NCBI RefSeq assembly: GCF_029867415.1
Contig: NC_081183.1
Coordinates: 188,815,247-188,879,246, forward strand
Source: Vicia villosa
Taxonomy: Eukaryota; Streptophyta; Magnoliopsida; Fabales; Fabaceae
Reading direction: 5' to 3'
Length of the DNA: 64,000 nucleotides
Positions 1-9,122 of the stretch are shown here, piece after piece (position 1 is the stretch's first letter; the number at the start of each line of letters is the position of its first letter). Under the pieces are notes generated by a model. The model did not search any database. It was not told the origin of the DNA and was given only the letters and a program-made list of their open reading frames with translations. The position numbers and the translations under genes are program-made.

Positions 1-4
1 GACT

Positions 5-785
5 TGGGTAAAATTCTTGAAACACAAGGATGAGACTCATTTAGTGTTCTTTGATTTCTGCATTCAGACCTATTCTAAATAAGACTCCTTATGAATTGTG
101 GAAGAATAGAAAGCCCAACATTTCATATTTCCATCCTTTTGGATGTGTATGCTTTATTCTGAACACTAAAGATCATCTTGGTAAGTTTGATTCCAAAGCA
201 CAAAAATGTTTCCTTCTTGGATATTCTGAACGCTCAAAAGACTACAGAGTATACAATACTGAAACATTGATTGTAGAAGAATCATTCAATATCAGGTTTG
301 ATGATAAGCTTGGTTCTGAAAAACCAAAGCAGTTTGATAATTTTGCAGATTGTGATATTGATATATCAGAAGTTGCTGAGCCAAGAAGCAACGCATCAGA
401 AGCAGAGCTTCTCAGAAGCAAAGAATCTGAAGATCAAGTATCAGCTTCTCTGGAGGATCTAAGCATTTCTGAAGAACCATCTGTCAGAAGATCATCCAGA
501 CTCATCTCTGGTCATTCAGAAGATGTCATTCTTGGAAAGAAGGATGATCCAATCAGAACAAGAGCATTCCTTAAGAACAATGCAGACTGTCAATTAGGTC
601 TTGTATCTTTGATCGAGCCAACTTCTGTTGATCATGCTCTAGAAGATCCAGACTGGATAATTGCTATGCAAGAAGAACTGAATCAGTTTACAAGGAATGA
701 TGTTTGGGATCTTGTTCCTAGACCAGATGGATTCAATATAATAGGTACAAAATGGGTCTTCAGAAACAAGCCCAGAATGAGAAGA
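5..785 (+). pseudogene. S1 pol remnant: integrase and start of reverse transcriptase
   Basis: From base 5 a frame reads WVKFLKHKDE, the middle of the copia integrase core. Near 62-68 it jumps, with a change of frame, to the integrase C-terminal region (RPILNKTPYELWKN, HPFGCVCF, KCFLLGYSERSKDYRVYN). Missing between them are the second catalytic Asp and the catalytic Glu of the integrase. The frame then runs through the low-complexity linker into the RT N-terminus (DWIIAMQEELNQF, GTKWVFRNK) and ends at 770, where sequence that follows RNase H in S2 is joined on, giving a short artificial tail and a stop. Non-functional. Confidence 0.9.
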
Positions 786-1192
786 TGAGAAGTTCTTATG
801 TATGGGTATCTTCTGAAATGAATTTTTTTTTAAGAAGTTCTGATTGAAATCAATTAGAATTGTGATTCAGTTATTACTAACGTTTCATTGTCTAAGTTGA
901 TTCAGAATCTCTTTAAAAGCAAAACAGCTGAAACTGGCTATCCAGATGGTAAACACGTGTTCACTATTCCTGGACAAGCGTGCGTGCAGTTGAGGGGACG
1001 TCTACTTAGGTAACTGTGCAAATCACGTCTTTTGTCATTATTATCTCTCCTCACGTCACGTAACATTAAATGCTTTTCATCATTTACTCTCTTTCAGTTT
1101 TCTTTTTATATTCTTCAAACGTTTCTTTTTCGTTCTCTCTCTTTACATTCATATCATAAACCCTAGCAGTTTCCAATATCTGCAACTTCATC
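786..1192 (+). other. S1 spacer between pol and the 3' ORF
   Basis: Non-coding. It aligns by eye with the reverse complement of 53300-53815 in S2, including the stretch around TTCATTGTCTAAGTTGATTC and the block near AGTTGAGGGGACGTCTACTT, so it is a conserved Sirevirus spacer and probably the leader of the downstream ORF. It ends in a pyrimidine-rich, AT-rich run before the ATG at 1193. Confidence 0.75.
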
Positions 1193-2422
1193 ATGAATCC
1201 ATCGTCAAGCTCTGGGAATCAAGATAATGATCGGAAACAAAAGAGAAAGGCAACTGCTGAACCAGAAACCAAACCAAAAAGAGTAAGGATCACCTATGAC
1301 CCTCTCAAAGTGAACCCGTTTGAAGCTATGATGTCTGGAAATTACTCTAGACGTATGTATCAACCCCTTGACGGTACCCCTCAATCACCTCCCTCTTCAA
1401 AGACCTCCACCACCTCTTCCTCCTCATTCATCCTCTCGGAACCACCTTCTTCACCATCTGATATCTCCTCTCCTTCAACCCATCCATCAGATATTTCTTC
1501 ATCTCTCTCACACCCTTTTCCCACCAGAACACCTAATCCCTATAGTGTTGTTCTTCCCGACTCCAGGTTCACTGTCAACCCTCCAACCCCTATCACTCAA
1601 TCATATCTGGAGATTTTACATTCTGATGTAAATGGCTGGTTGGAGATTCTGGGTGCTGCTCACCTTAACCATCTGGATGAGTATGCTACAAGCAACCTTT
1701 GGAATACCTTTCGTCAGGATTTTCTGGTTAGGGCTACAGACACGCAGAGAAGGATCATGTATGAAGCTCCTGGTATTCGTGGTCTTCGGTTGGAAGCTGG
1801 TGAAAGCAGCAATCACCATCTCATCAGGAACAGAAGTGTTCTTGAGAAGAAGATACCTGCAGATGAGTTGGAAGAAGAAAATCTCTGCAGAGACATCGTG
1901 GTGTGGAAACCATGGTTTCCTGTGCTGACTGGAGATTTTCAGTGGTTGTTTAACTGGTTCAGAATGAACCCTTCTGACAAAGCACCTCACATGGTCTTTC
2001 CAGTAGTGGTTTATCCTGCTGAAGTTGCTGGTCCTACTCCTCCAACAAACCTAGCAGCTATTCTTCAAGCGTTGGAAGATGGAACTTCTGAGCTGCCTGA
2101 ACCAGAATATGCTAAGGCTACTTCTGAGTCAGACTCAGATGAGGAAATGGAAGATGCGCAAGCTGAAGATCTCCCAGAAGATCACCCTGCTGAGATTGCT
2201 GTCCCTTTTGGCAGAAATTCAGGTGCCTCTTCTTCTGGTGAAACCTCAGCTCTGATGGAGACCTTGGAAGCTCTTCATCAGAATCAAGCTATGCTGGCTT
2301 CTCGTTTAGACGCGCAAGAAGTAGCCAATGCTGAGTTTCGCTCTTTCATGGCAAGGCAAGCTACAAGCACTGACGGGATTCATGATGTTCTGGCGCGGAT
2401 TTTGCGTAGGCTAGGATCTTAG
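1193..2422 (+). CDS. Sirevirus extra 3' ORF (often called env-like), 409 aa, intact
   Basis: An open frame of 409 codons sits between pol and the 3' LTR, the position of the additional ORF of Sireviruses. Residues 12-35 are strongly basic and look like a nuclear localisation signal (KQKRKA, KPKRVR). Residues 55-125 are Ser/Pro/Thr-rich. Residues 130-290 form a globular-looking core with several Trp (WKPWFP, FQWLFNWF). Residues 300-340 are acidic (SDSDEEMEDAQAED), and residues 345-405 are heptad-like and probably coiled coil. I see no signal peptide or membrane segment, so an envelope role is not supported; a nuclear or particle-associated protein fits better, but the function is unknown. The ATG context (TCATCATGAATCC) is shared with the S2 counterpart. 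The frame is intact although pol of the same element is dead. Confidence 0.75.
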   Translation: MNPSSSSGNQDNDRKQKRKATAEPETKPKRVRITYDPLKVNPFEAMMSGNYSRRMYQPLDGTPQSPPSSKTSTTSSSSFILSEPPSSPSDISSPSTHPSDISSSLSHPFPTRTPNPYSVVLPDSRFTVNPPTPITQSYLEILHSDVNGWLEILGAAHLNHLDEYATSNLWNTFRQDFLVRATDTQRRIMYEAPGIRGLRLEAGESSNHHLIRNRSVLEKKIPADELEEENLCRDIVVWKPWFPVLTGDFQWLFNWFRMNPSDKAPHMVFPVVVYPAEVAGPTPPTNLAAILQALEDGTSELPEPEYAKATSESDSDEEMEDAQAEDLPEDHPAEIAVPFGRNSGASSSGETSALMETLEALHQNQAMLASRLDAQEVANAEFRSFMARQATSTDGIHDVLARILRRLGS

Positions 2423-3029
2423 TCCTTTGGTCTGTGTAGTTTTCTTTCCTTGTTGCATCTGTTTTCCTGCATTCCTCTTTTGTAATCTTTCTTGTTGGAA
2501 TCAATGAAAAGTTATTTGTGTTTCTTTCCTTTTGTCTCTTGCTTTGCATCTGAATCTCTTTCTTTTTGATGTTATGACAAAAAGGGGGAGAAGATAAATG
2601 ATAAATGATTTGATTAATCTATCAGTTGCTGGGTAAAACTCCCACACATTTACTAACAAGAACTGCAAGTTCTATATGGTTTAAGTGTGTTGCAGGTATA
2701 AAGAAGTGAAGAAAATCTTCAAAGCAAACACAAGAAGCAAAACCATAAGAAGCATTATTCTGTAAAAAGAATAAGCTTATGGAAACTGAAGCAAGCTGAG
2801 TGCTGTCAAGCTTCAGAATCAGAAGCACTGAGAATAGAATTTGATCCAAAATTTGTCTATTTGCTTTGACAAAATTCTATTTGCTCTGATATATTTTATG
2901 TTCTGACTCGTTCATGCTGACTTTTGTCGTTTAGTTTTTGTTCTATAACATTTCAGGATGTAGAGATGCTCTGATGATGCTCTGGTACATTCAACAATGT
3001 TCTGATACAAATCTAGCATGAAGTGATGT
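2423..3029 (+). other. S1 3' untranslated region, first polypurine tract
   Basis: Non-coding. It holds an upstream polypurine tract (AAAAAGGGGGAGAAG, about 2579-2593), equivalent to the tract near 52550 in S2, followed by AT-rich sequence rich in GAAGC and TTCTGA words. Confidence 0.65.
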
Positions 3030-3370
3030 TGGAAGAAATTCAAAGCTCTGAAGCTATCCGAGGGAAGCAGAAATCAGAAGCTGTGAATGTTCTAAAGATC
3101 CAGAAAACTCAAGTTCTGAAGCTGTCCTAAATGGAAGCAGAAATCAGAAGCTGTGAATGTTCTGAAGATCAAAGAAATTCAAGTTCTGAAGCTGTCCTAG
3201 ATGGAAGCAGGAATCAGAAGCTGGGAATGTTCTAAAGATCAAAGAAATTCAAGTTCTGAAGCTGTCCTGAATGGAAGCAGGAATCAGAAGCTGTGAGTGT
3301 TCTAGGGATCTAAAGAAATTCAAGTTCTGAAGCTGTCCAATGGAAGCAGAAGTCAGAAGCTATGAATTCT
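3030..3370 (+). repeat. Tandem repeats (about 65 bp) in S1 3' UTR
   Basis: About five imperfect copies of a unit of roughly 65 bp, recognisable by the words GAAGCTGTCC, GGAAGCAG, AATCAGAAGCTGTGAATG and AAATTCAAGTTCT. The equivalent stretch of S2 (about 51830-52060, opposite strand) has about three copies, so the array varies in length between copies. Confidence 0.85.
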
Positions 3371-3446
3371 CTGAAGACAGAAGCTTATGTGATCGTCTCT
3401 ACCGAAATAATCAGGGAAGTCCTTTATTAAAGTTCTTCGAGTATTT

Positions 3447-3614
3447 ATTTCAGGGGGAGATTATTTATCTCAGGGGGAGATTGTTAATCTCAGGGGGAGA
3501 CATATTCACATGCTTATGCTATAGCTGTGTAATTTGTCTTTTGCCGTCTGTTCTTTCTGATCGCAAATTCATATCATTTATATATGTTTTTGTCATCATC
3601 AAAAAGGGGGAGAT
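3447..3614 (+). other. Repeated polypurine tracts before the 3' LTR
   Basis: Three copies of CAGGGGGAGA follow each other at about 3452, 3472 and 3492. The LTR-proximal tract AAAAAGGGGGAGAT abuts the LTR at 3614. The polypurine tract primes plus-strand DNA synthesis; repeated tract-like motifs are a described hallmark of Sireviruses. S2 has the same triple motif on the other strand (51722-51780). Confidence 0.8.
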
Positions 3615-4884
3615 TGTTAGAACAAGATTTGTTCTGATCAATTATCTTAGTTTTGATGATAACAATAATATGAATTTTGCTTAAGATAATATGGTACTCT
3701 AATTCAATGCAATTTCCTTTTCAGGAAATATATAAAGAGTATGCATAATTCAGCGCTCAGAAGCTTTGTCTCAAATGGTTCAGCATGCAACATCAGAACA
3801 TGGTCTGGCAAGACATCAGAAGATGGTCGAAGCAGAATCAGAACATGGATCTATGGAAGCATCAGAAGAACAAGAGAACAGAAGCACTGAAGTTCTGATG
3901 GTATCACGCTCAGAAGCACTTCAAGGTTAGAAGATCAGAAGATGCTTTGCACCAAGCTGTTTGACTCTGATGATAATCAAACGCTGTATTTACAAACATC
4001 AGATCAGAAGAAAGTACAAGTGGCAGGCTACGCTGACTGACAAAAGGAACGTTAGAAACTATTAAAGGCAACGTCAGTAGACACAGCGTGAACAAGGCTC
4101 GAGGTAGTTGACAAAAGCGTATAACATTAAATGCGATGCTGTACGGAACACGCAAAGCATTAAATGCACTCAACGGTCATCTTCTCAAACGCCTATATAT
4201 ATGAAGTTCTGATGAGAAGCAAGGTTAACGATTCTGGAACAAAACAACTCATATTAACTTGCTGAAACTCTGTTCAAATCAAAACTCAGAATCTTCATCT
4301 TCATCAAAGCTCACTACATTGCTGTTGTAATATATTAGTGAGATTAAGCTTAAACGTTAAGAGAAATATCACAGTTTGTGATTATAGCTTTTAAGAAGCA
4401 TTGTAATACTCTTAGAAAGATTACATTAAGTTGTAAGTAACTAGAGTGACCGTGTTGATCAGAATACTCTAGGAAGTCTTAGCTTGTGTCTAAGCAGTTG
4501 TAACTAGAGTGATCGTGTTGATCAGAATACTCTAGGAAGTCTTAGCTTGTGTCTAAGCAGTTGTAATTAGAGTGATCACGTGGTGGTCAGGATACTCTAA
4601 GAAAGTCTTAGCTTGTGTCTAAGCAGTTGTTCCTGGAGTGATCAGGTTGTGATCAGGATACTCTAGAAGACTTAGTTGCGGACTAAGTGGAAAACCATTG
4701 TAATCCGTGCGATTAGTGGATTAAATCCTCAGTTGAGGTAAATCATCTCTGCGGGGGTGGACTGGAGTAGTTTAGTTAACAACGAACCAGGATAAAAATA
4801 ACTGTGCAATTTATTTTTATCTGTCAAGTTTTTAAAGCTACACTTATTCAAACCCCCCCTTTCTAAGTGTTTTTCTATCCTTCA
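3615..4884 (+). repeat. S1 3' LTR (1270 bp)
   Basis: Begins TGTTAGAACAAG directly after the polypurine tract and ends CTATCCTTCA. The end is fixed by S2, where the same end is followed by the primer site. It aligns along its length with the S2 LTRs (50400-51610 and 63041 onward) but is about 60 bp longer because of an extra internal subrepeat. TG...CA termini as expected. Confidence 0.92.
4441..4690 (+). repeat. 63-bp subrepeats inside S1 LTR (four units)
   Basis: Units start at about 4441, 4504, 4567 and 4633. Each holds two inverted repeats: an AGAGTGATC...GATCAG.ATACTCT block and CTTAG...CTAAG around CTTGTGT. The first two units are nearly identical, which points to a recent duplication. 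The S2 LTRs carry three units. Confidence 0.9.
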
Positions 4885-5040
4885 AAGAGGAACTGGGTTT
4901 TACTTCATGGGGATGCAAAGGAAATTGCAAGAGATATATGGGATCTGGGAAAGGAGTATGGCATAGTTCACAAAGGAGAAGAAGGAGAAATTCTCCAGGA
5001 ATTAGTAGTCAAAATGAAGGGGAGAAAAGGTAATCCCTAA
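4885..5040 (+). pseudogene. LINE ORF1 C-terminal tail (51 codons), cut by S1
   Basis: Directly after the S1 LTR an open frame reads WVLLHGDAKEIARDIWDLGK and continues to a TAA at 5038-5040, 24 bp before the ORF2 ATG. Position and frame end fit the C-terminus of the RNA-binding ORF1 protein of plant L1 elements. The S1 insertion separated it from its N-terminal part. Confidence 0.7.
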
Positions 5041-5064
5041 TGAGTTTAGGGAGTAACAGGGAGA

Positions 5065-8000
5065 ATGATATTTTCATTAGTGATGATTCTGATAAGTTAT
5101 AATGTTAGAGGGTTAGGGGGCCTAGCAAAGAAACATGAAGTTCAAAAAGTAATCCAAACATATAAACCAAAGGTGATGTGCATTCAAGAAACAAAGATGG
5201 ATTTGATAGAAAGGAGTCTATGTACATGGTGGTGGGGGAATACAGAGTGTGATTTTCATTATAAACCGTCGGAGGGAAGATCTAGCGGTATCCTCACAAT
5301 TTGGGACAATAAAGATTTATGCGTCAAAAGAAGAATAGTTAAGGATCACTACATTTGGTTGATCGGAGAATGGGGAGAATCGAAGATAATAGTCAACATC
5401 GTGAACGTATATGCACCGTGCGAAGCTAATAGAAAGAGGATATTATGGGAGGAATTAAAAAATGATATTCAAGCAAGGAGCGAAGAGAGGTGGTGTGTGG
5501 TTGGCGATTTTAATGCGGTTAGAGAAGAATCTGAGAGAAAAGGAAGAAGCGAAAACTCAAGAAGGGGTGAGATGGAAGATTTTGACAAGTTTATCACAGA
5601 CACAGATTTGTTGGATTTACCCCTACATGGAAGAAAATTTACTTGGTCTAGAACTGGTGGATCAGCCATGAGCAGATTAGATAGAATATTAGTAACAGAA
5701 GCTTGGGACAGTCAGTGGCCGGAAGGTAAACAGAGCAGTCTAGCCAAAGGGTTATCGGACCATTGTCCAATCATGCTGAGAGAGTCAAATCAGAACTGGG
5801 GACCAAAGCCTTTCCGTATGTTATCTTGCTGGAGGGATGTAGAAGGCTACCATAATTTCGTTAAGGAAAGATGGAGAAATATGTCGATGGAAGGATGGGG
5901 AATGTATGTCCTCAAAGAGAAGTTCAAAAAGATAAAAGAAGCACTCAAGGAGTGGCACAAAGATCACACCCAAAACCTTGGAGAGAAAATAAAGACAATC
6001 AAAGAAGAGTTAAACAGATTTGAAAGCAAAGAAGAAACCGCGGGGCTGTCTGATGAAGAAATCAAAGTGAAGAGGGAGAAATCAGCAGAGTTGCACCAGT
6101 TATCATTCTTAAATTGCAGTATCCTTTGGCAGAAGTCAAGAATCAAATGGCTAAAGGAAGGAGATGCCAATTCCAAATACTTTCATGGATATATTAATAA
6201 GAGAAGAATAGACAACGAAATCATGTACCTCGATGTGAACGGAAGAAGAGTGGAAAGAGTGGAAGATGTGAAGAAGGCCATATTTGAACACTTTAAGGAG
6301 AAATTCTCGGTAAAAAACAATGGAATCATAGACACAAATCTGAATTTTAATCGAATCTCAGAGGAGGAGTCAAAGGAGCTGGTCAAGAAATTCTCAGAGG
6401 AGGAAATCCGACGAGCAGTATGGGATTGTGACAATTCAAAAAGCCCAGGCCCGGACGGTGTAAACTTCGGGTTTGTGAAGGAATTTTGGGAAGAGGTTAA
6501 ATCGGATTTCATAAGAGTGTTGGATGAGTTTCATAATCACGGAAGGATGGTTAGAGGGGCAAATTATTCGTTTATCGTGTTAATTCCAAAGAAGAAGAAT
6601 CCAACAAAACTGGAGGATTTTCGACCAATCTCGCTGATTGGATGCATATATAAGGTGATTGCCAAGATACTATCAAACAGATTAAGAAAAGTGATGGGTT
6701 CAATCATTTCGGACACGCAGACAGCCTTCATTTCAGGGAGACAGATTATGGATGGTATGCTAATCGCGAATGAGATAGTGGATGAGGCAAAACGAAAGAA
6801 AAAAGAAGTGGTGTTGTTCAAGGTAGACTTCGAAAAGGCATACGACACAGTGGATTGGAAATTTCTAGAGGAAGCAATGGCTAAGATGGGATTCCATGAG
6901 AAGTGGAGGAGATGGATTTCGGAATGTTTACAATCAGCTTCGGTTTCAGTTTTGGTGAACGGAAGCCCCACCGAAGAATTTAAGGTGGGCAGAGGACTGA
7001 GGCAAGGGGATCCGTTATCCCCTTTTCTATTCTTGATAGTTGCAGAAGGTTTTAGTAGGCTGATGAAAAGAGCAGTTGAGATGGAAAAATTTTATGGCTT
7101 TAGATTTGAAAAGGAAAGGAAAGCTTCTCTCATCTCCAATACGCAGATGACACAGTAATTTTTGGAGAAAAAAGGTGGAGTAACATAAGGTGCATAAAGG
7201 CAAATCTTGCATTATTTGAAATGATGTCAGGATTGAAAGTCAATTTCCATAAAAGCTGCATTATTGGTGTTAATGTATGTGGATGTTGGCTTCGAGATGC
7301 AGCGAAAAGTCTGAACTGTAAGGTTGGATCCATACCGTTCAACTACCTCGGGATCCCTATAGGCGCCAGCCCAAGATCCTTGAAAACTTGGCAACCGGTG
7401 GTAAATGCAGTGAGAGCCAGGTTATCAAAATGGAAACACAAACACTTGTCTTATGGAGGTAGAGTGGTTATGTTAAAATCTGTCTTGTCCGCATTACCCG
7501 TCTATTTCTTGTCCTTCTTCAAAGCTCCGGCAGGTATCATCTACAAACTCGAATCACTTTTTAAACATTTCTTTTGGGGGGGTAGTGAGGATGAGAGGAA
7601 AATTAACTGGATCAAATGGGATAAAATATGTAGACCTATAGAAGAGGGAGGGGTGGGAATAAAGAACTTGAGAGATTTCAATCTCGCGTTACTAGGCAAG
7701 TGGGTTTGGAAAATTAGGAAGGAGAGGGGTGGTCTTTGGATCAAAGCGCTGACGGATCGATACGGTGGTACAGAGGGTATTCTTAGAACTAGTGATAAGT
7801 TTAACTCGTTATGGTGGAAAGACATTTGTAATCTAGACATAGGAGCTCAAGAAATCGCTGAGGATTATTCGGTGAAGGAGAGTTATAACACGAGGATAGC
7901 GGAAAATAGAACTGATACATCTAGAGAATGGTCTGAGATTTGGCTCAAGTCGGTGCCGTCAAAAGTACAGTGCCTAGTGTGGCAGTTGTTTCATAATAGG

Positions 8001-8450
8001 CTGCCAACCAAGGATAATCTATGTAGAAGAGGAGTCATAGCTCAGGAGAGTAATAAGTGCGCGGGTGGCTGCGATGTAGTTGAAACAGGCTCTCACCTCT
8101 TTTTTGAGTGTTCTAGTTCTGCAGGGTTATGGTCTCGTGTCACCAGGTGGATTGGAGTGCTAGCGGTGCTGCCTATAGATGGCTGGGAGCATTTCTATCA
8201 GTTTGGTGCGCTCATCGGGAGTGGAAGAAAATCAGTATTAAGAGTTAGAACGATATGGTTCGCGTGCATATGGATTATTTGGAAAGCAAGAAATAATGTC
8301 ATTTTCAAGAACAAGACTACGACAGCGGATCAGATGTTTGAAGAAGTGCAAAGGATGGCCTGGTTCTGGTTAATCAACAAACAAAAATCTCTCCGATGTA
8401 ATTCGATACACCGGCATCAGAATCCAAGGCGAATTCTGAGTGAGGCTTGA
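5065..8450 (+). pseudogene. LINE ORF2: endonuclease and reverse transcriptase, one frameshift
   Basis: The ATG at 5065 starts an apurinic-type endonuclease (SYNVRGLGG, CIQETKMD, VVGDFNAV, SDHCPI; residues 10-240). Then come a charged linker and the RT (SPGPDGVNFGFVKEFW near 458, LIPKKKNPTKLEDFRPISLI, DTQTAFISGRQI, FKVDFEKAYDTVDW near 585, GLRQGDPLSPFLF). The first frame stops at 7156-7158. The catalytic YADD box (about 7137-7148) and the rest lie in the next frame, which continues to 8450 with the zf-RVT zinc-binding domain (VPSKVQCLVWQLFHNRLPTKDNL, then spaced Cys and His). The shift lies near 7110-7130, in a purine-rich run. The element is inactive unless the shift is a sequencing error. 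Confidence 0.92.
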
Positions 8451-9122
8451 TATTGGGTTCAGGGGGGAAAGGCGCGGGCAAGGACAGCTGCCCCGGGCTG
8501 TGAGTGAAAATTGGGTCTCAAAACTGAGTCACAATGGTTATATCGCAGCTCCTAGTTTTTGAATCATTCCGTGGTCTGGGGTCCGTGGAGTTCAGGCACC
8601 GAATCGAAAAGCAGCGACTGTTTGTCATTGGTATGTTGTGAAATGAGATTGGTGAAGAGTCTCCACTGTTTGTGACGTGTGTGAGTCGAGTATAGCGGAA
8701 GCCGAGCGCAAAAGGCAGCGGTTCGGGACTAGATATCGAGGTTGCGGGGAGTTATCAGAATTTTTCAGTTGGAAGAGCAGAGGCAGGAGAGCTAGTTTCA
8801 TCCTCAGCAGCATTGTTAGTTTGAAAGCAAAATTAAAAAATTCAGTGATGGATCAGTGGTTTTGTAAACATCATGCAGATAGTACATTATTGTTAATGCA
8901 TAGGCTAATGAATCTGTTTGTCAGTTAAGGAATTTTATCATGTTTGTGTAGTAATGGTGGTGAATGCCTAGGAGGGAGTAGTATAGTGGCTTGTTTATTT
9001 ACTGGTGGAATATATATTGACTGTAAGTAATGAGACAGAATTGTATTGCTGATGAACATCCTTGTGCACTTCTTGTGCCTGGGTTGTTCTTTTAATATAT
9101 TTGCTTTTTCCAAAAAAAAAAA
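8451..9122 (+). other. LINE 3' UTR and poly-A tail
   Basis: No convincing coding frame. GC-richer at its start (GCGCGGGCAAGG) and ends in TTTGCTTTTTCC followed by eleven A at 9112-9122, the usual end of a plant LINE. Confidence 0.8.

Larger units (their letters stand above)
1..4884 (+). mobile_element. Sirevirus (Ty1/copia) S1, 3' part, internally deleted
   Basis: The visible order is pol fragments, an extra 3' ORF, polypurine tracts and a 3' LTR ending at 4884. The 5' part lies outside the window. The pol matches the better-preserved S2 copy (50400 to window end) almost residue for residue but has lost two blocks. One lies in the integrase core (junction near 62-68, about 90 codons). The other runs from early RT to the last RNase H codons (junction near 770/771). 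The element therefore cannot encode integrase or RT. It is inserted in the ORF1 of the LINE that resumes at 4885; the likely target duplication AAGAG (4885-4889) can only be seen on this side. Confidence 0.9.
4885..9122 (+). mobile_element. L1-type LINE, 3' portion
   Basis: Non-LTR retrotransposon order: ORF1 tail, a 24-bp gap, ORF2 (endonuclease, RT, zinc-binding C-terminus), a 3' UTR and a poly-A run (9112-9122). Its 5' part is beyond the S1 insertion and therefore outside the window. The downstream target duplication should start at 9123 (GATATGGGAATTTC) but its partner is not visible. Confidence 0.92.

Noticed and set aside
3910..4173. 87-codon ORF antisense in the Sirevirus LTR, also at 51048-51311 and 63693-63956
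   Set aside because: Kept in length in all three LTRs, but the differences between S1 and S2 mostly change amino acids and there is no known domain; likely a chance frame in a young repeat.
6564..6971. 135-codon ORF antisense to the LINE RT
   Set aside because: Shadow frame of a strongly conserved RT domain.
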